A stretch of 10,994 nucleotides of DNA from Gemmatimonadota bacterium (GTDB lineage: Bacteria > Gemmatimonadota > Gemmatimonadetes > Longimicrobiales > Gaopeijiaceae): NCBI GenBank assembly GCA_002731735.1, contig PCCM01000023.1:7116-18109 (forward strand), given 5' to 3'. Shown piece after piece: positions 1 to 6,354 of the stretch. How positions within the stretch are numbered: the stretch's first letter is position 1; each line of letters begins with the position of its first letter. The notes under the pieces were generated by a model. That model was not told the origin of the DNA. It did not search any database and saw only the letters and a program-made list of their open reading frames with translations. Both the position numbers and the translations under genes were made by a program.

Positions 1-1489
1 GGCTCCGGCTGACCCTGCCCGACGCCAACAGGCGGTCGAACGTCTCGATCGTGAACATGATACCCGATTGATCTCTGACGCGGGCCAACTCCTTCACGAT
101 CTCATCGGCCGGCATGGCCATCTCCGCCAACTCTGTGGCCTTCAACACAAGGAGCCCCTGAAGAAGAGAGGCTCCCCGAGAGTCCACGAGGTGGATCGGT
201 AGATCCGGCTCTTGGGCAGCGGCCGCCTCGGCGGACGTGTACGTGCCGGAAAGCCCCGAACTCACGACTACCCCCACGACCTGCTCGGCGTCTGCTGCCG
301 CCCGTTTGAATCCTTCCAGAAACGAGCCCGGTGGCGGTTGTGAAGTGGTCGGTAAGCGCTCCTGGGAGGCCAACAACTTGTGAAACCGCTCCGCCGTGAT
401 GTCCACCCCGTCCCTGTAAACGTCGTCCCCGTCGACCAACATCATCGGGACCACCTGGATACCGTGGGCCCGGACGATCTCCTCGGGGAGGTCGGCAGCA
501 CTGTCGGTGAGAACACCGACTGGACGGCGCGCGAGAGCGAGATGTGAAGCCGATGCCCGCTCCACCGCATCGTATTGGGCCTTCATGTCCTCGGCCTTAT
601 GGGTGACCAGATCGCCCAGACCCTTCAGATACGAGAAAACCTCCTCGGGCTCATCCGTGTGGACATGCACCTTCAGCACGTCGTCGGAGCGGATCACAAT
701 GAGCGAGTCACCCTGGGCGCGTAGGTCACCACGCACCTCTGCTTGATCGGGCAGGTTGTTCCCGCGAACGAGCGCCTCGGTGCAGAACCGATATTGCTCT
801 ACGCGATCCGGATATTCGATCGAGGCCACCACCGGGGGGCCGGCCATGAAGCTCCCGCCCACCTCCGCGGCTACCGAATCCCCCCGCAGAAACATGACCG
901 CGCCTTCCAGGAGACTCACGAACCCCTTCGCACCCGCATCGACGACGCCCGCCGCAGAGAGCACGGGAAGGAGCTCTGGAGTGCGCTCCAACGAGTCGTG
1001 GGCCCGGTCGAGCATATGCTCGGCGAGCGGAGCGATGTCCTCGATCTCTGCACCAGAAACCGCCCTGGCCGTGTCTCGCATGACCGTGAGAATCGTACCT
1101 TCTACCGGTTCCTCGAGCGCCTCGGAGAGGTGTTGGACGCCGGCCTCCAGGGCACCACCGAAATTGGACGCGTTGATCCGACGCTGACCCTCCAGGCTCC
1201 GAGCGAAACCCAGGAGAAAGTGGGAAAGCATCATGCCGCAGTTCCCCCGGGCCCCAAGGACGGCCGCCTGCGCCGCTTCATGCGCCACCCCACCAACGGA
1301 TCGTTCGGTACTTTGTTCGAGATGATCGGCGATGGCCTGCACGGTGAGGTACAGGTTCGTGCCCGTATCCCCGTCAGGCACAGGGAAGACGTTGATGCGG
1401 TTGAGCTCCTCACGTTGCTGCTGCGCCCATTGGCAACCCGCGATGAGGGCCCGCCGGAGCCGAGGACCATCGATATAGCCGATCTTCAT
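1..1489 (-). CDS. DAK2-DegV fusion protein (FakA-like kinase plus FakB-like fatty-acid binder), 3' end cut by window
   Basis: The minus strand is open from an ATG at 1489 to the window edge (496 residues visible). Residues 1-200 form a DAK2/DhaL-type kinase domain: [14 protein letters not shown] at 33-46 supplies the metal and nucleotide Asp residues, GARGNCG is at 79-85 and [10 protein letters not shown] at 180-189. Residues 220-310 match the FakA middle domain, with KVHVHTDEP near 274-282. Residues 325-496 are a DegV/FakB domain: [11 protein letters not shown] (325-335), PTTSQPPPG (380-388) and SSGLSGT (410-416). In the Fak system, FakB presents a bound fatty acid and FakA phosphorylates it to acyl-phosphate for phospholipid synthesis; here both parts lie on one chain. 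A DegV domain is about 280 residues, so roughly 110 are missing beyond the edge. No clear Shine-Dalgarno precedes the start. The gene is divergent from phhB. The substrate is inferred from the family. Confidence 0.93.
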   Translation of the reverse strand, partial: MKIGYIDGPRLRRALIAGCQWAQQQREELNRINVFPVPDGDTGTNLYLTVQAIADHLEQSTERSVGGVAHEAAQAAVLGARGNCGMMLSHFLLGFARSLEGQRRINASNFGGALEAGVQHLSEALEEPVEGTILTVMRDTARAVSGAEIEDIAPLAEHMLDRAHDSLERTPELLPVLSAAGVVDAGAKGFVSLLEGAVMFLRGDSVAAEVGGSFMAGPPVVASIEYPDRVEQYRFCTEALVRGNNLPDQAEVRGDLRAQGDSLIVIRSDDVLKVHVHTDEPEEVFSYLKGLGDLVTHKAEDMKAQYDAVERASASHLALARRPVGVLTDSAADLPEEIVRAHGIQVVPMMLVDGDDVYRDGVDITAERFHKLLASQERLPTTSQPPPGSFLEGFKRAAADAEQVVGVVVSSGLSGTYTSAEAAAAQEPDLPIHLVDSRGASLLQGLLVLKATELAEMAMPADEIVKELARVRDQSGIMFTIETFDRLLASGRVSRS

Positions 1490-1582
1490 TCGGCAAGATC
1501 GACGCTGACGCGGGCGCGTGCAACGGACCGTCCAAGAAGAGAGCACATGCACGCTCAATCGAACCGAGCCATATTGGGTGCT

Positions 1583-1927
1583 ATGAGCGAACTGACACAG
1601 ATGAGATGTGAGGCCTGTCAGCGGGGAGCCCCGCAAGTCACGGCAGGGGAGAGCCGAGCGCTACACACGCAGGTGCCAGACTGGGCGCTCGTGGAACGAG
1701 ACGGCATTCAACGTCTGGAGCGAGCGTTCGCCTTCCCCGGTTTCGCTGACGCACTCGCCTTCACGAACCGCGTGGGCGCCCTTGCCGAGGCAGAGGGCCA
1801 TCATCCCGCGCTACTGACCGAGTGGGGGAGCGTCACCGTGACCTGGTGGACCCATAAGATTCGCGGTCTCCACCAAAACGACTTCATCATGGCGGCCAAG
1901 ACCGACCAGCTGGCGCCAGAGGACTAG
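1583..1927 (+). CDS. phhB: Pterin-4a-carbinolamine dehydratase
   Basis: This 114-residue protein has the usual family length. It dehydrates 4a-hydroxytetrahydrobiopterin, the step that recycles the pterin cofactor of aromatic amino acid hydroxylases in the cytoplasm. It opens in typical form ([12 protein letters not shown]). The catalytic signature is complete: HHP at 73-75, TH at 90-91 and the GLxxxDF segment with Asp100. An in-frame ATG at 1547 has a better purine-rich stretch (AAGAGAG) just upstream and would add 12 residues; the start at 1583 fits the family better. The same frame stays open back to 743, but that stretch lies over the DAK2-DegV gene and is not coding. Its TAG stop overlaps the stop of the alkyltransferase fossil tail to tail. 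No phenylalanine hydroxylase is in view, so the partner enzyme is unknown. Confidence 0.93.
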   Translation: MSELTQMRCEACQRGAPQVTAGESRALHTQVPDWALVERDGIQRLERAFAFPGFADALAFTNRVGALAEAEGHHPALLTEWGSVTVTWWTHKIRGLHQNDFIMAAKTDQLAPED

Positions 1928-2016
1928 ACTTGTTCGATCTCCAGTAAGCGTCGCTTTCGCCACAGGCCGCCACCGTATCCGGTCAGCTTCCCGTCGAATC
2001 CAACCACGCGGTGGCA
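1924..2016 (-). pseudogene. 3'-terminal fragment of an O6-alkylguanine-DNA alkyltransferase gene (ogt-like)
   Basis: Reading the minus strand from 2016 gives [20 protein letters not shown] followed by [10 protein letters not shown] and a TAG stop at 1924-1926. This is the conserved C-terminus of Ogt/MGMT proteins, which repair O6-methylguanine by moving the alkyl group to the Cys of a PCHR motif. That Cys codon is 2014-2016. The next upstream codon reads Tyr rather than the invariant Pro, and all similarity stops there. Everything N-terminal of the active-site Cys, about four fifths of the protein, is absent. The 31 remaining codons have no internal stop, so the loss looks fairly recent. The stop overlaps that of phhB by two bases. 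It has no start codon and cannot give a working enzyme. Confidence 0.85.
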
Positions 2017-2132
2017 ATAACGTCGCCATCGCCGCGGCCACATTGATCGAGGAACGGGTGGTGGAGCGAGTCCTCATCGTCGACCTCGATGTCCATCGCG
2101 GCAGCGGCACGGTAGAGGCCGCACTGGCCTGA
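2016..2132 (+). pseudogene. Internal fragment of a histone-deacetylase-family (AcuC/HDAC-like) gene
   Basis: From 2016 the plus strand reads [20 protein letters not shown] and then IVDLDVHRGSGTVEAALA before TGA at 2130-2132. HDAC-family deacetylases have the block (F)NNVAIAA...[15 protein letters not shown], in which the Asp and His of DLDVH bind the catalytic zinc. Only this middle block of roughly 35 residues is present; the N-terminal half and everything after the GSGT turn are missing. His-Arg stands where His-Gln or His-His is usual, so some decay is likely. The fragment starts on the base where the alkyltransferase fragment ends, but on the opposite strand. It has no start codon or ribosome binding site. 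It is too short to be functional. Confidence 0.75.
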
Positions 2133-2147
2133 TTCGGGGCCTACACC

Positions 2148-2678
2148 TCAGCGAGGAAGATCCAGAACCCCGGTCACCTCAAGTGCCACTCCGAGCAACA
2201 GCGCACTTCTGTCAAGGTCGAGGCCGGCCTCATACTCCCCTCGCCAAAGCGTAGTGCCATCGTCGACCCGGAACAACTCGCTCACGAGCGTAGCAGAGAG
2301 GTCCCCGGAAACCTCACGCCCGACTAGAACCATGTCGGCGCCGAGTGTCCGGCCCACCGACAGAGGGTCCTCCCCAGACTCGACTAACCGGGACGTACTG
2401 GCAGGTCCGAATACACCCAGGACCATCGGGTCGGCGCGGCCGAAATAGGCCGCCAACCCCTCTCCGAACCCGGCAAACCGGTCCGCCACAGTCTCCGGAC
2501 TCGACCCCTGGACGGGTAGCACGGCCAAGACCCGCCTTCCCTCAGGGGAACGTTGGTCGCCGCTCAACACCATGAACAGGAGCGAACCCACGAAGAGTGC
2601 GGACATCATGATAACGAGAGCTGTCAGCGTCCGATGCGCGCCGGCCTTCCGGTCCTCGACTAGAGCAGAGTCTTCCAT
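2148..2678 (-). CDS. Membrane-anchored protein with a TolB/FlgO-like alpha/beta domain
   Basis: The protein has 176 residues from ATG 2678, which follows AAGGGGGG about 9 bases upstream. A TTG at 2699 behind GGGAGG would add seven residues. It has a short cytoplasmic tail, one membrane helix at about 18-39 and an outer domain from about 48. That domain carries marks of the TolB-N/FlgO-like fold found at the end of many Ser/Thr kinases and adenylate cyclases: LAVLPV (51-56), the FGEGLAAYF helix (71-79), LGADMVLVG (112-120) and LFRVDDGTTLWRGEYE (135-150), matching the usual 'G.dyvl.G ... lvda.tG..lW...y'. Here the domain stands alone, with no kinase, tetratricopeptide or beta-propeller part. 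It probably senses or binds something at the outer face of the inner membrane; the role is unknown. It lies about 48 bases after the DUF1207 gene and is probably co-transcribed with it. Confidence 0.7.
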   Translation of the reverse strand: MEDSALVEDRKAGAHRTLTALVIMMSALFVGSLLFMVLSGDQRSPEGRRVLAVLPVQGSSPETVADRFAGFGEGLAAYFGRADPMVLGVFGPASTSRLVESGEDPLSVGRTLGADMVLVGREVSGDLSATLVSELFRVDDGTTLWRGEYEAGLDLDRSALLLGVALEVTGVLDLPR

Positions 2679-2725
2679 CAGCGGCGCCCCCCTTGCCAAT
2701 CACCCTCCCGGGCGGTTGAAAATTT

Positions 2726-3574
2726 CTATAGGTCCAAGGAGAAGCCGAGACCGTAAAACGTCTCGTCCGTCCCCCGAAAATGGCCCATGGGCGTGAATCC
2801 AAGACGGGCCCTCGCCTCTAACCGGAACTGTTGCCCGTTCACCCGGAACCCCATCCCTCCGACCAGAGTGGCGGCCAATTGCTCGGACAAGCTCGCGTAT
2901 TCGAAGTCGCCCGCAAAGAACGGCCACCCTCCGTTGTCCTCGCCGGGGTCGACCGGATCCCACTCCCCTCCGAAACGAAACGCCGCACGAGACATATTCT
3001 CGTTGGTGTGGAAGTTGTATTCACCGCCCACGTACAGGCGCCCGCCCCCTCCGAGCCTGCGAGCCAGGAGCCCCTCGAACCCGTCCTTTGAAGTCTGGCC
3101 GAAGCCGCCCACAACCTCGTCGTCGAGGAAACGAACGAGATAGTCGTCGCCGAGATGCGCACTGAAATGCCGGATCATACCCCTGGCTTCCCAGGAACCG
3201 CTCCGGAACGCCCAGGGGAGGCCTACGCGAAAGTCGCTGTTTATGAGATCCTTTTGGGCAACCTCCATGAAAAAGCGGGAGAAGATGCCCATTTCCAGCC
3301 CCAGGGTCATCGCCCGGTCCGGCCGCGAGCCATCGTCGAACCGCAGTATGGCGAGGCTATGGCCGATGGCGACCTCGGCCTCGATGTTGCGTCCCGCATA
3401 TCCGAGGTCAGGACGATCGGCAAGGACGAACGACGCCCGGACCTGTACCTCCCGTGGAGCCGCGATGAGCGGCGGAAACGGCTCGACGTCAGGGAACCAT
3501 CGCGCGACACCCTGCCCGACGGCAGAAGCCGGAGACAGCAGGCCCAGGATTGTGAAGCACAGGACGAACGGCAC
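2726..3574 (-). CDS. Exported DUF1207 family protein, probable beta-barrel
   Basis: Recognised as DUF1207 by PPLIAAPRE (34-42), DLINSDFRVG (109-118) and HFSAHLGDDY (136-145), then by alternating hydrophobic strands rich in Gly and Tyr up to the terminal GLGFSLDL. An aromatic-ended strand at the C-terminus fits an outer-membrane barrel. A hydrophobic signal segment (FVLCFTILGLLSPASA) ends near residue 18. The start is uncertain: GTG 3574 lies 11 bases after the thyX stop and gives 282 residues, while TTG 3628 overlaps thyX by 44 bases but supplies three Arg ahead of the signal core. Neither has a good ribosome binding site, so translational coupling to thyX is likely. The function of the family is not established. 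Confidence 0.78.
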   Translation of the reverse strand: MPFVLCFTILGLLSPASAVGQGVARWFPDVEPFPPLIAAPREVQVRASFVLADRPDLGYAGRNIEAEVAIGHSLAILRFDDGSRPDRAMTLGLEMGIFSRFFMEVAQKDLINSDFRVGLPWAFRSGSWEARGMIRHFSAHLGDDYLVRFLDDEVVGGFGQTSKDGFEGLLARRLGGGGRLYVGGEYNFHTNENMSRAAFRFGGEWDPVDPGEDNGGWPFFAGDFEYASLSEQLAATLVGGMGFRVNGQQFRLEARARLGFTPMGHFRGTDETFYGLGFSLDL

Positions 3575-3584
3575 GACGCGGGCG

Positions 3585-4568
3585 CTATTCGAAGGAGCCA
3601 GGAACCGCCTCCTCGAGTTCGGCAGCAAGTTCTTCGGCTGACCGCATGCGTGAGAGGTCGAGTTCGTAATCGGGGACGTCCGTAGGCTGCAGTTTCTCGA
3701 GGAACTCACGGGCCTCGCGTGGGGCCAGGCCGAACTCCTTGAAGTCCTCCAAGGTGATGCTCTCAGCTCCGTCTCTGGGCCGCACCCCCTCCGCGTCGGA
3801 CTCCAACAAGCGCCGCAGCAGGTCCATTTCTCCCCGGCTCATGGCGTGCGCACGGACGTTGTAGTCGATCCACGCCTCGTAGCTCAGGGGCGCCACCCTC
3901 TTGAGCATTCCAGCCATCACTCGCGCGAACTCCTGGATCTCCCACTGCGCGTGCGCGTCCGCCCGCAGCGTCAGAAAGTGGAACAGGTTGTGGAGATCGA
4001 TTTTCCAGTACCACTGCGTGTAGGTGGAAAGGGGCAGGTCGATGCGGGCTAGCTCCCGCGCCACGTCCTCCTCGACCATCCATCGGTACCCGTCGGCCGC
4101 CTCTTGGCGCACCCGGTCCCAGTGTTCTATCACCTTCTTATAGAGTTCCGCCGGGGCGTGCTCGGGCCGCCGGCCTTGATGATTGAGCGGGCTTTGAAGG
4201 GCGAAATGGTCGAGGTCCGGCCTGTAGAAGAGGAGGGGCATCAGCGAATAACGGCCGCTGTACTCGTTGACTGAGGCCGTTCTGTGCCGTATCCACTGGC
4301 GCGCCACGAACATCGGCATCGCGCAGTGGAACTTGAGCTCGACCATCTCGCTGGGTGTCGTGTGGTGGTGACGCCGCAAGTAGCGCACGAGTCCCCGCGT
4401 CTGGCTCACCTTGCGGGTGCCGTACCCATAGCTGACGCGCGCCGCCCGCTCAACGTCCTCGTCGGAGCCCATGTAGTCCACGAGCGACACGAATCCATGG
4501 TCCAGGACCGGGAAATATCCCCCGAGAATCTCCTCGGCGGCCGGGTTGGTGGGACGCTTGGTTTCCAT
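3585..4568 (-). CDS. thyX: Flavin-dependent thymidylate synthase ThyX
   Basis: ThyX methylates dUMP to dTMP using methylene-tetrahydrofolate as carbon donor and reduced FAD, the alternative to ThyA. The ThyX motif is complete at 94-108 (RHRTASVNEYSGRYS), and the flavin/substrate segments NLFHFLTLR (194-202) and HAQWEIQEFA (206-215) are intact. ATG 4568 (METKRPTNP) is chosen because homology begins shortly after it; the frame is open further upstream to 4745 but that part is not ThyX-like. The protein has 327 residues against about 220-250 for many ThyX enzymes. The excess is a charged C-terminal tail from about 245, whose last part (AEELAAELEEA) is predicted helical. The gene follows the amidohydrolase after 154 bases and precedes DUF1207. 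No thyA is in view. Confidence 0.95.
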   Translation of the reverse strand: METKRPTNPAAEEILGGYFPVLDHGFVSLVDYMGSDEDVERAARVSYGYGTRKVSQTRGLVRYLRRHHHTTPSEMVELKFHCAMPMFVARQWIRHRTASVNEYSGRYSLMPLLFYRPDLDHFALQSPLNHQGRRPEHAPAELYKKVIEHWDRVRQEAADGYRWMVEEDVARELARIDLPLSTYTQWYWKIDLHNLFHFLTLRADAHAQWEIQEFARVMAGMLKRVAPLSYEAWIDYNVRAHAMSRGEMDLLRRLLESDAEGVRPRDGAESITLEDFKEFGLAPREAREFLEKLQPTDVPDYELDLSRMRSAEELAAELEEAVPGSFE

Positions 4569-4673
4569 GATCCTGGGCTGAAAATACGGTGGGCCGGAAT
4601 AGATCCAAAGCTCCCCTGGGCCGCAAGGCTTCGGTCTGTCCGTGGGGCTCACATCGCTGGCGATATGCCGCGA

Positions 4674-4689
4674 CGTTCCCGCGGGAACG
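4674..4689. repeat. Perfect 16-base palindrome between the amidohydrolase and thyX genes
   Basis: CGTTCCCGCGGGAACG is fully self-complementary. It lies 34 bases beyond the amidohydrolase stop and about 105 bases before the thyX start. As RNA it could form a short hairpin, but no T-run follows on the minus strand, so it is not a standard intrinsic terminator. As DNA it could be a dimeric regulator's operator for thyX. Role unknown. Confidence 0.5.
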
Positions 4690-4722
4690 CGTAGAACGCC
4701 CTGAAGCGCAGCTAGAACCCGA

Positions 4723-6000
4723 TCAGCGCAGCGCCTCTCCGGCAATCCACACCGACTCTATACTGCGCGCGTTCCGGATGTCGTCCAACGGATTTTCGGT
4801 CAGAACGATGAAGTCCGCCCACCGATTCGGTCGCAGGGTTCCGATCTCGTCGTCTATACGTAGACACTCGGCCGCTAAGCCTGTCGCGGAAAGCAGGACC
4901 TGCTCGGGCGTGAGGCCCGCCTCGGCCATGAGATCCAGCTCCATGTGCTCGAAGTAGCCTTGGTGGCGTCCGGCCGGCCCGGTATCGGTGCCCATCACGA
5001 CCGGAAGTCCCGCGTCCACGATCGCCTTGACGTTCCTCAGGGCCACGCGGAGCGCCTCTTTGTAGGGCTGCGCCCTGGCACTACTCGCTTGGCGGGACTC
5101 CTGAAAGCGTTCTTGTTCGGCCTGATCGAAGTGTGAAAGGAAGAACGGATCGTCGAAGAAGTCCGGACGACTCTCGTAGACGTAGGTGGAGATCTCGCGG
5201 GTCATCGTTGGTGTGTAGCAGATCCCACTCGCCGCGAGCATACCCAGGAATTCTTGGTCGACATCCATGTCACGGATGCTGTGGGCGAGAAAGTCGGTAC
5301 CGGCCCTCAGAAGCGCCTTGGCGTCACTCAGATAGAACATATGGGAAGCCAGTCGCAGGCCGAGCTCGTGGCTGCGGTCGATTACCGCCGAGTAGATCTG
5401 CGGAGACATTTTCTGGGAAGAGCCCAGGTTGTCGTCCACACGGAGCTTCATCCAGTCTACGTCCATGTCCGCGTTCCGTTGTACGATAGCGAGCGCCGCG
5501 TCGACCGTGTTGCCGGTCACCACCGCCCCGGCGACGAAGACACGCGCGCGGTCGAGCCCCGTCATCGACTGCTCGTCGCGCAACGCGACGGCGGCGGGCC
5601 CCTCGCCTCCCAAGCTGTTCACGGTCGTGACTCCGTACTCCGCGTAGAGGCGGAGCTGGGCAATCAGGTTTTCCCGGCCGGAACCCCCGACGCTACCCAC
5701 ATGTCCGTGCGTGTTGATCAGGCCGGGAATGATCGTCCGGCCGTTGAGATTCACCACCGCGGCGCCGGATGGAACCGGCACATCCCCGCGCTCCCCAACG
5801 TATGTGATTCGCCCATCCCGTACGAGCATGAGGCCGTTGGAGATGGCTTCCGCACCCGTTCCGTCCCAGATGCGGGCACCGACGAGCGCGGTCACTTGCT
5901 GGGCCGCCGATCCCGTCCCTCCGAGCGCGAAGCCCAGGACGCAGCCCACGAGGATCCAACCGATGCGGCGAGGCGAAAAAAGCGTCCGATGCGTGTTCAT
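4723..6000 (-). CDS. Secreted metal-dependent amidohydrolase (imidazolonepropionase-like family)
   Basis: A 425-residue member of the amidohydrolase superfamily with full family length. The N-terminus (RRIGWILVGCVLGFALGGTGSAAQ) is a signal peptide, so the enzyme should act in the periplasm. A small beta-sandwich part surrounds a TIM barrel carrying the metal site: HxH at 98 and 100 (NTHGH), Lys185 (WMKLR, the likely carboxylated Lys), His220 (ASHMFY), His240 (LAHS) and Asp339 (GTDTG). The C-terminus has the usual WADFIVLTENPLDDI (394-408). Paralogues of this group act on dipeptides, cyclic amides or similar compounds; the substrate cannot be read from sequence. The start ATG overlaps the stop of the upstream 81-codon ORF as ATGA and is preceded by GAGGG, which points to translational coupling. 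Confidence 0.93.
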   Translation of the reverse strand: MNTHRTLFSPRRIGWILVGCVLGFALGGTGSAAQQVTALVGARIWDGTGAEAISNGLMLVRDGRITYVGERGDVPVPSGAAVVNLNGRTIIPGLINTHGHVGSVGGSGRENLIAQLRLYAEYGVTTVNSLGGEGPAAVALRDEQSMTGLDRARVFVAGAVVTGNTVDAALAIVQRNADMDVDWMKLRVDDNLGSSQKMSPQIYSAVIDRSHELGLRLASHMFYLSDAKALLRAGTDFLAHSIRDMDVDQEFLGMLAASGICYTPTMTREISTYVYESRPDFFDDPFFLSHFDQAEQERFQESRQASSARAQPYKEALRVALRNVKAIVDAGLPVVMGTDTGPAGRHQGYFEHMELDLMAEAGLTPEQVLLSATGLAAECLRIDDEIGTLRPNRWADFIVLTENPLDDIRNARSIESVWIAGEALR

Positions 6001-6242
6001 GCGCGTACCCTCAGTCTGGATCGTTTCACTGTCTCCACCGGAACCCCTATCACTTCCTCCAGCAGAGCGGCAAGAATCTCGGAGTGCTGGCCCAAAGGTA
6101 CGTCGTCACCCAAAGAAATGCGCCTCCCCCCCACCCAATGGGTTACGAGCTCCCTGCGACCCGCCGTGGAGGCCACACCCGAAGCCCAATCGGGCCGACT
6201 CTTCAGAATCTGTCGAGGGGGCTCAGACGGAGTGGTGGGCAT
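5997..6242 (-). CDS. Small hypothetical protein coupled to the amidohydrolase gene
   Basis: An 81-residue ORF with start ATG 6242 preceded by AGAGG at a spacing of about 4. Its TGA stop shares bases with the ATG of the amidohydrolase gene. It has no signal peptide or membrane helix. The middle part contains a regular amphipathic segment (HSEILAALLEEVIGVPVETV) and the tail is basic (KRSRLRVRA). I do not recognise the family. The ribosome binding site and ATGA coupling favour a real gene; the low-complexity start (MPTTPSEPPRQ) and lack of a known domain keep confidence moderate. It could be a remnant of a larger gene or a leader ORF for amidohydrolase translation. Confidence 0.5.
   Translation of the reverse strand: MPTTPSEPPRQILKSRPDWASGVASTAGRRELVTHWVGGRRISLGDDVPLGQHSEILAALLEEVIGVPVETVKRSRLRVRA
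6008..6012 (-). promoter_or_regulatory. Ribosome binding site of the amidohydrolase gene
   Basis: GAGGG on the minus strand lies 7 bases before ATG 6000 and inside the upstream small ORF. It supports this start and coupled translation. Confidence 0.55.
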
Positions 6243-6281
6243 CGCGCCTCTGGTCGTGCGGTTCTCTTCGGCCCCTTGCGG

Positions 6282-6311
6282 GGAGCCTTCGCGTAACGGA
6301 GCCTTCGCGTA
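6282..6311. repeat. Two tandem copies of a 14-base direct repeat in a divergent promoter region
   Basis: GGAGCCTTCGCGTA occurs exactly at 6282-6295 and again at 6298-6311, a period of 16 bases. It sits in the 112-base gap between the divergent starts at 6242 (minus) and 6355 (plus), just upstream of a TACAAT sequence at 6322-6327 that could be a -10 element for the plus-strand gene. Tandem identical boxes there suggest a regulator binding site, but a chance duplication is possible. Confidence 0.45.
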
Positions 6312-6354
6312 TTAGAATACGTACAATGAGGCCTCTGGCGATGGCAAAACAAAC

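Noticed and set aside
743..1582. Long plus-strand extension of the phhB frame, which would give a 394-residue protein
   Set aside because: It lies entirely or almost entirely over the well-supported minus-strand DAK2-DegV gene and has no family similarity; only the part from 1583 matches the dehydratase.
3155..3685. 176-codon plus-strand open frame
   Set aside because: It is antisense to the DUF1207 and thyX genes, highly charged and without motifs.
4674..4689. LexA/SOS box
   Set aside because: The half sites are GTTC followed by GAAC, the reverse order of the GAAC-N4-GTTC box, and do not fit CTGT-N8-ACAG either.
4569..4745. N-terminal extension of the thyX frame by 59 codons
   Set aside because: The extra residues do not resemble ThyX, overlap the end of the amidohydrolase gene and contain the palindrome; the METKRPTNP start fits better.
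5254..6315. 353-codon plus-strand open frame
   Set aside because: It is antisense to the amidohydrolase gene, His/Arg/Val-rich with no domain, and is explained by the GC-rich code of the opposite strand.
6322..6327. TACAAT as a firm -10 promoter element for the 6355 gene
   Set aside because: No acceptable -35 hexamer at 16-18 bases upstream, so it is mentioned only as a possibility.
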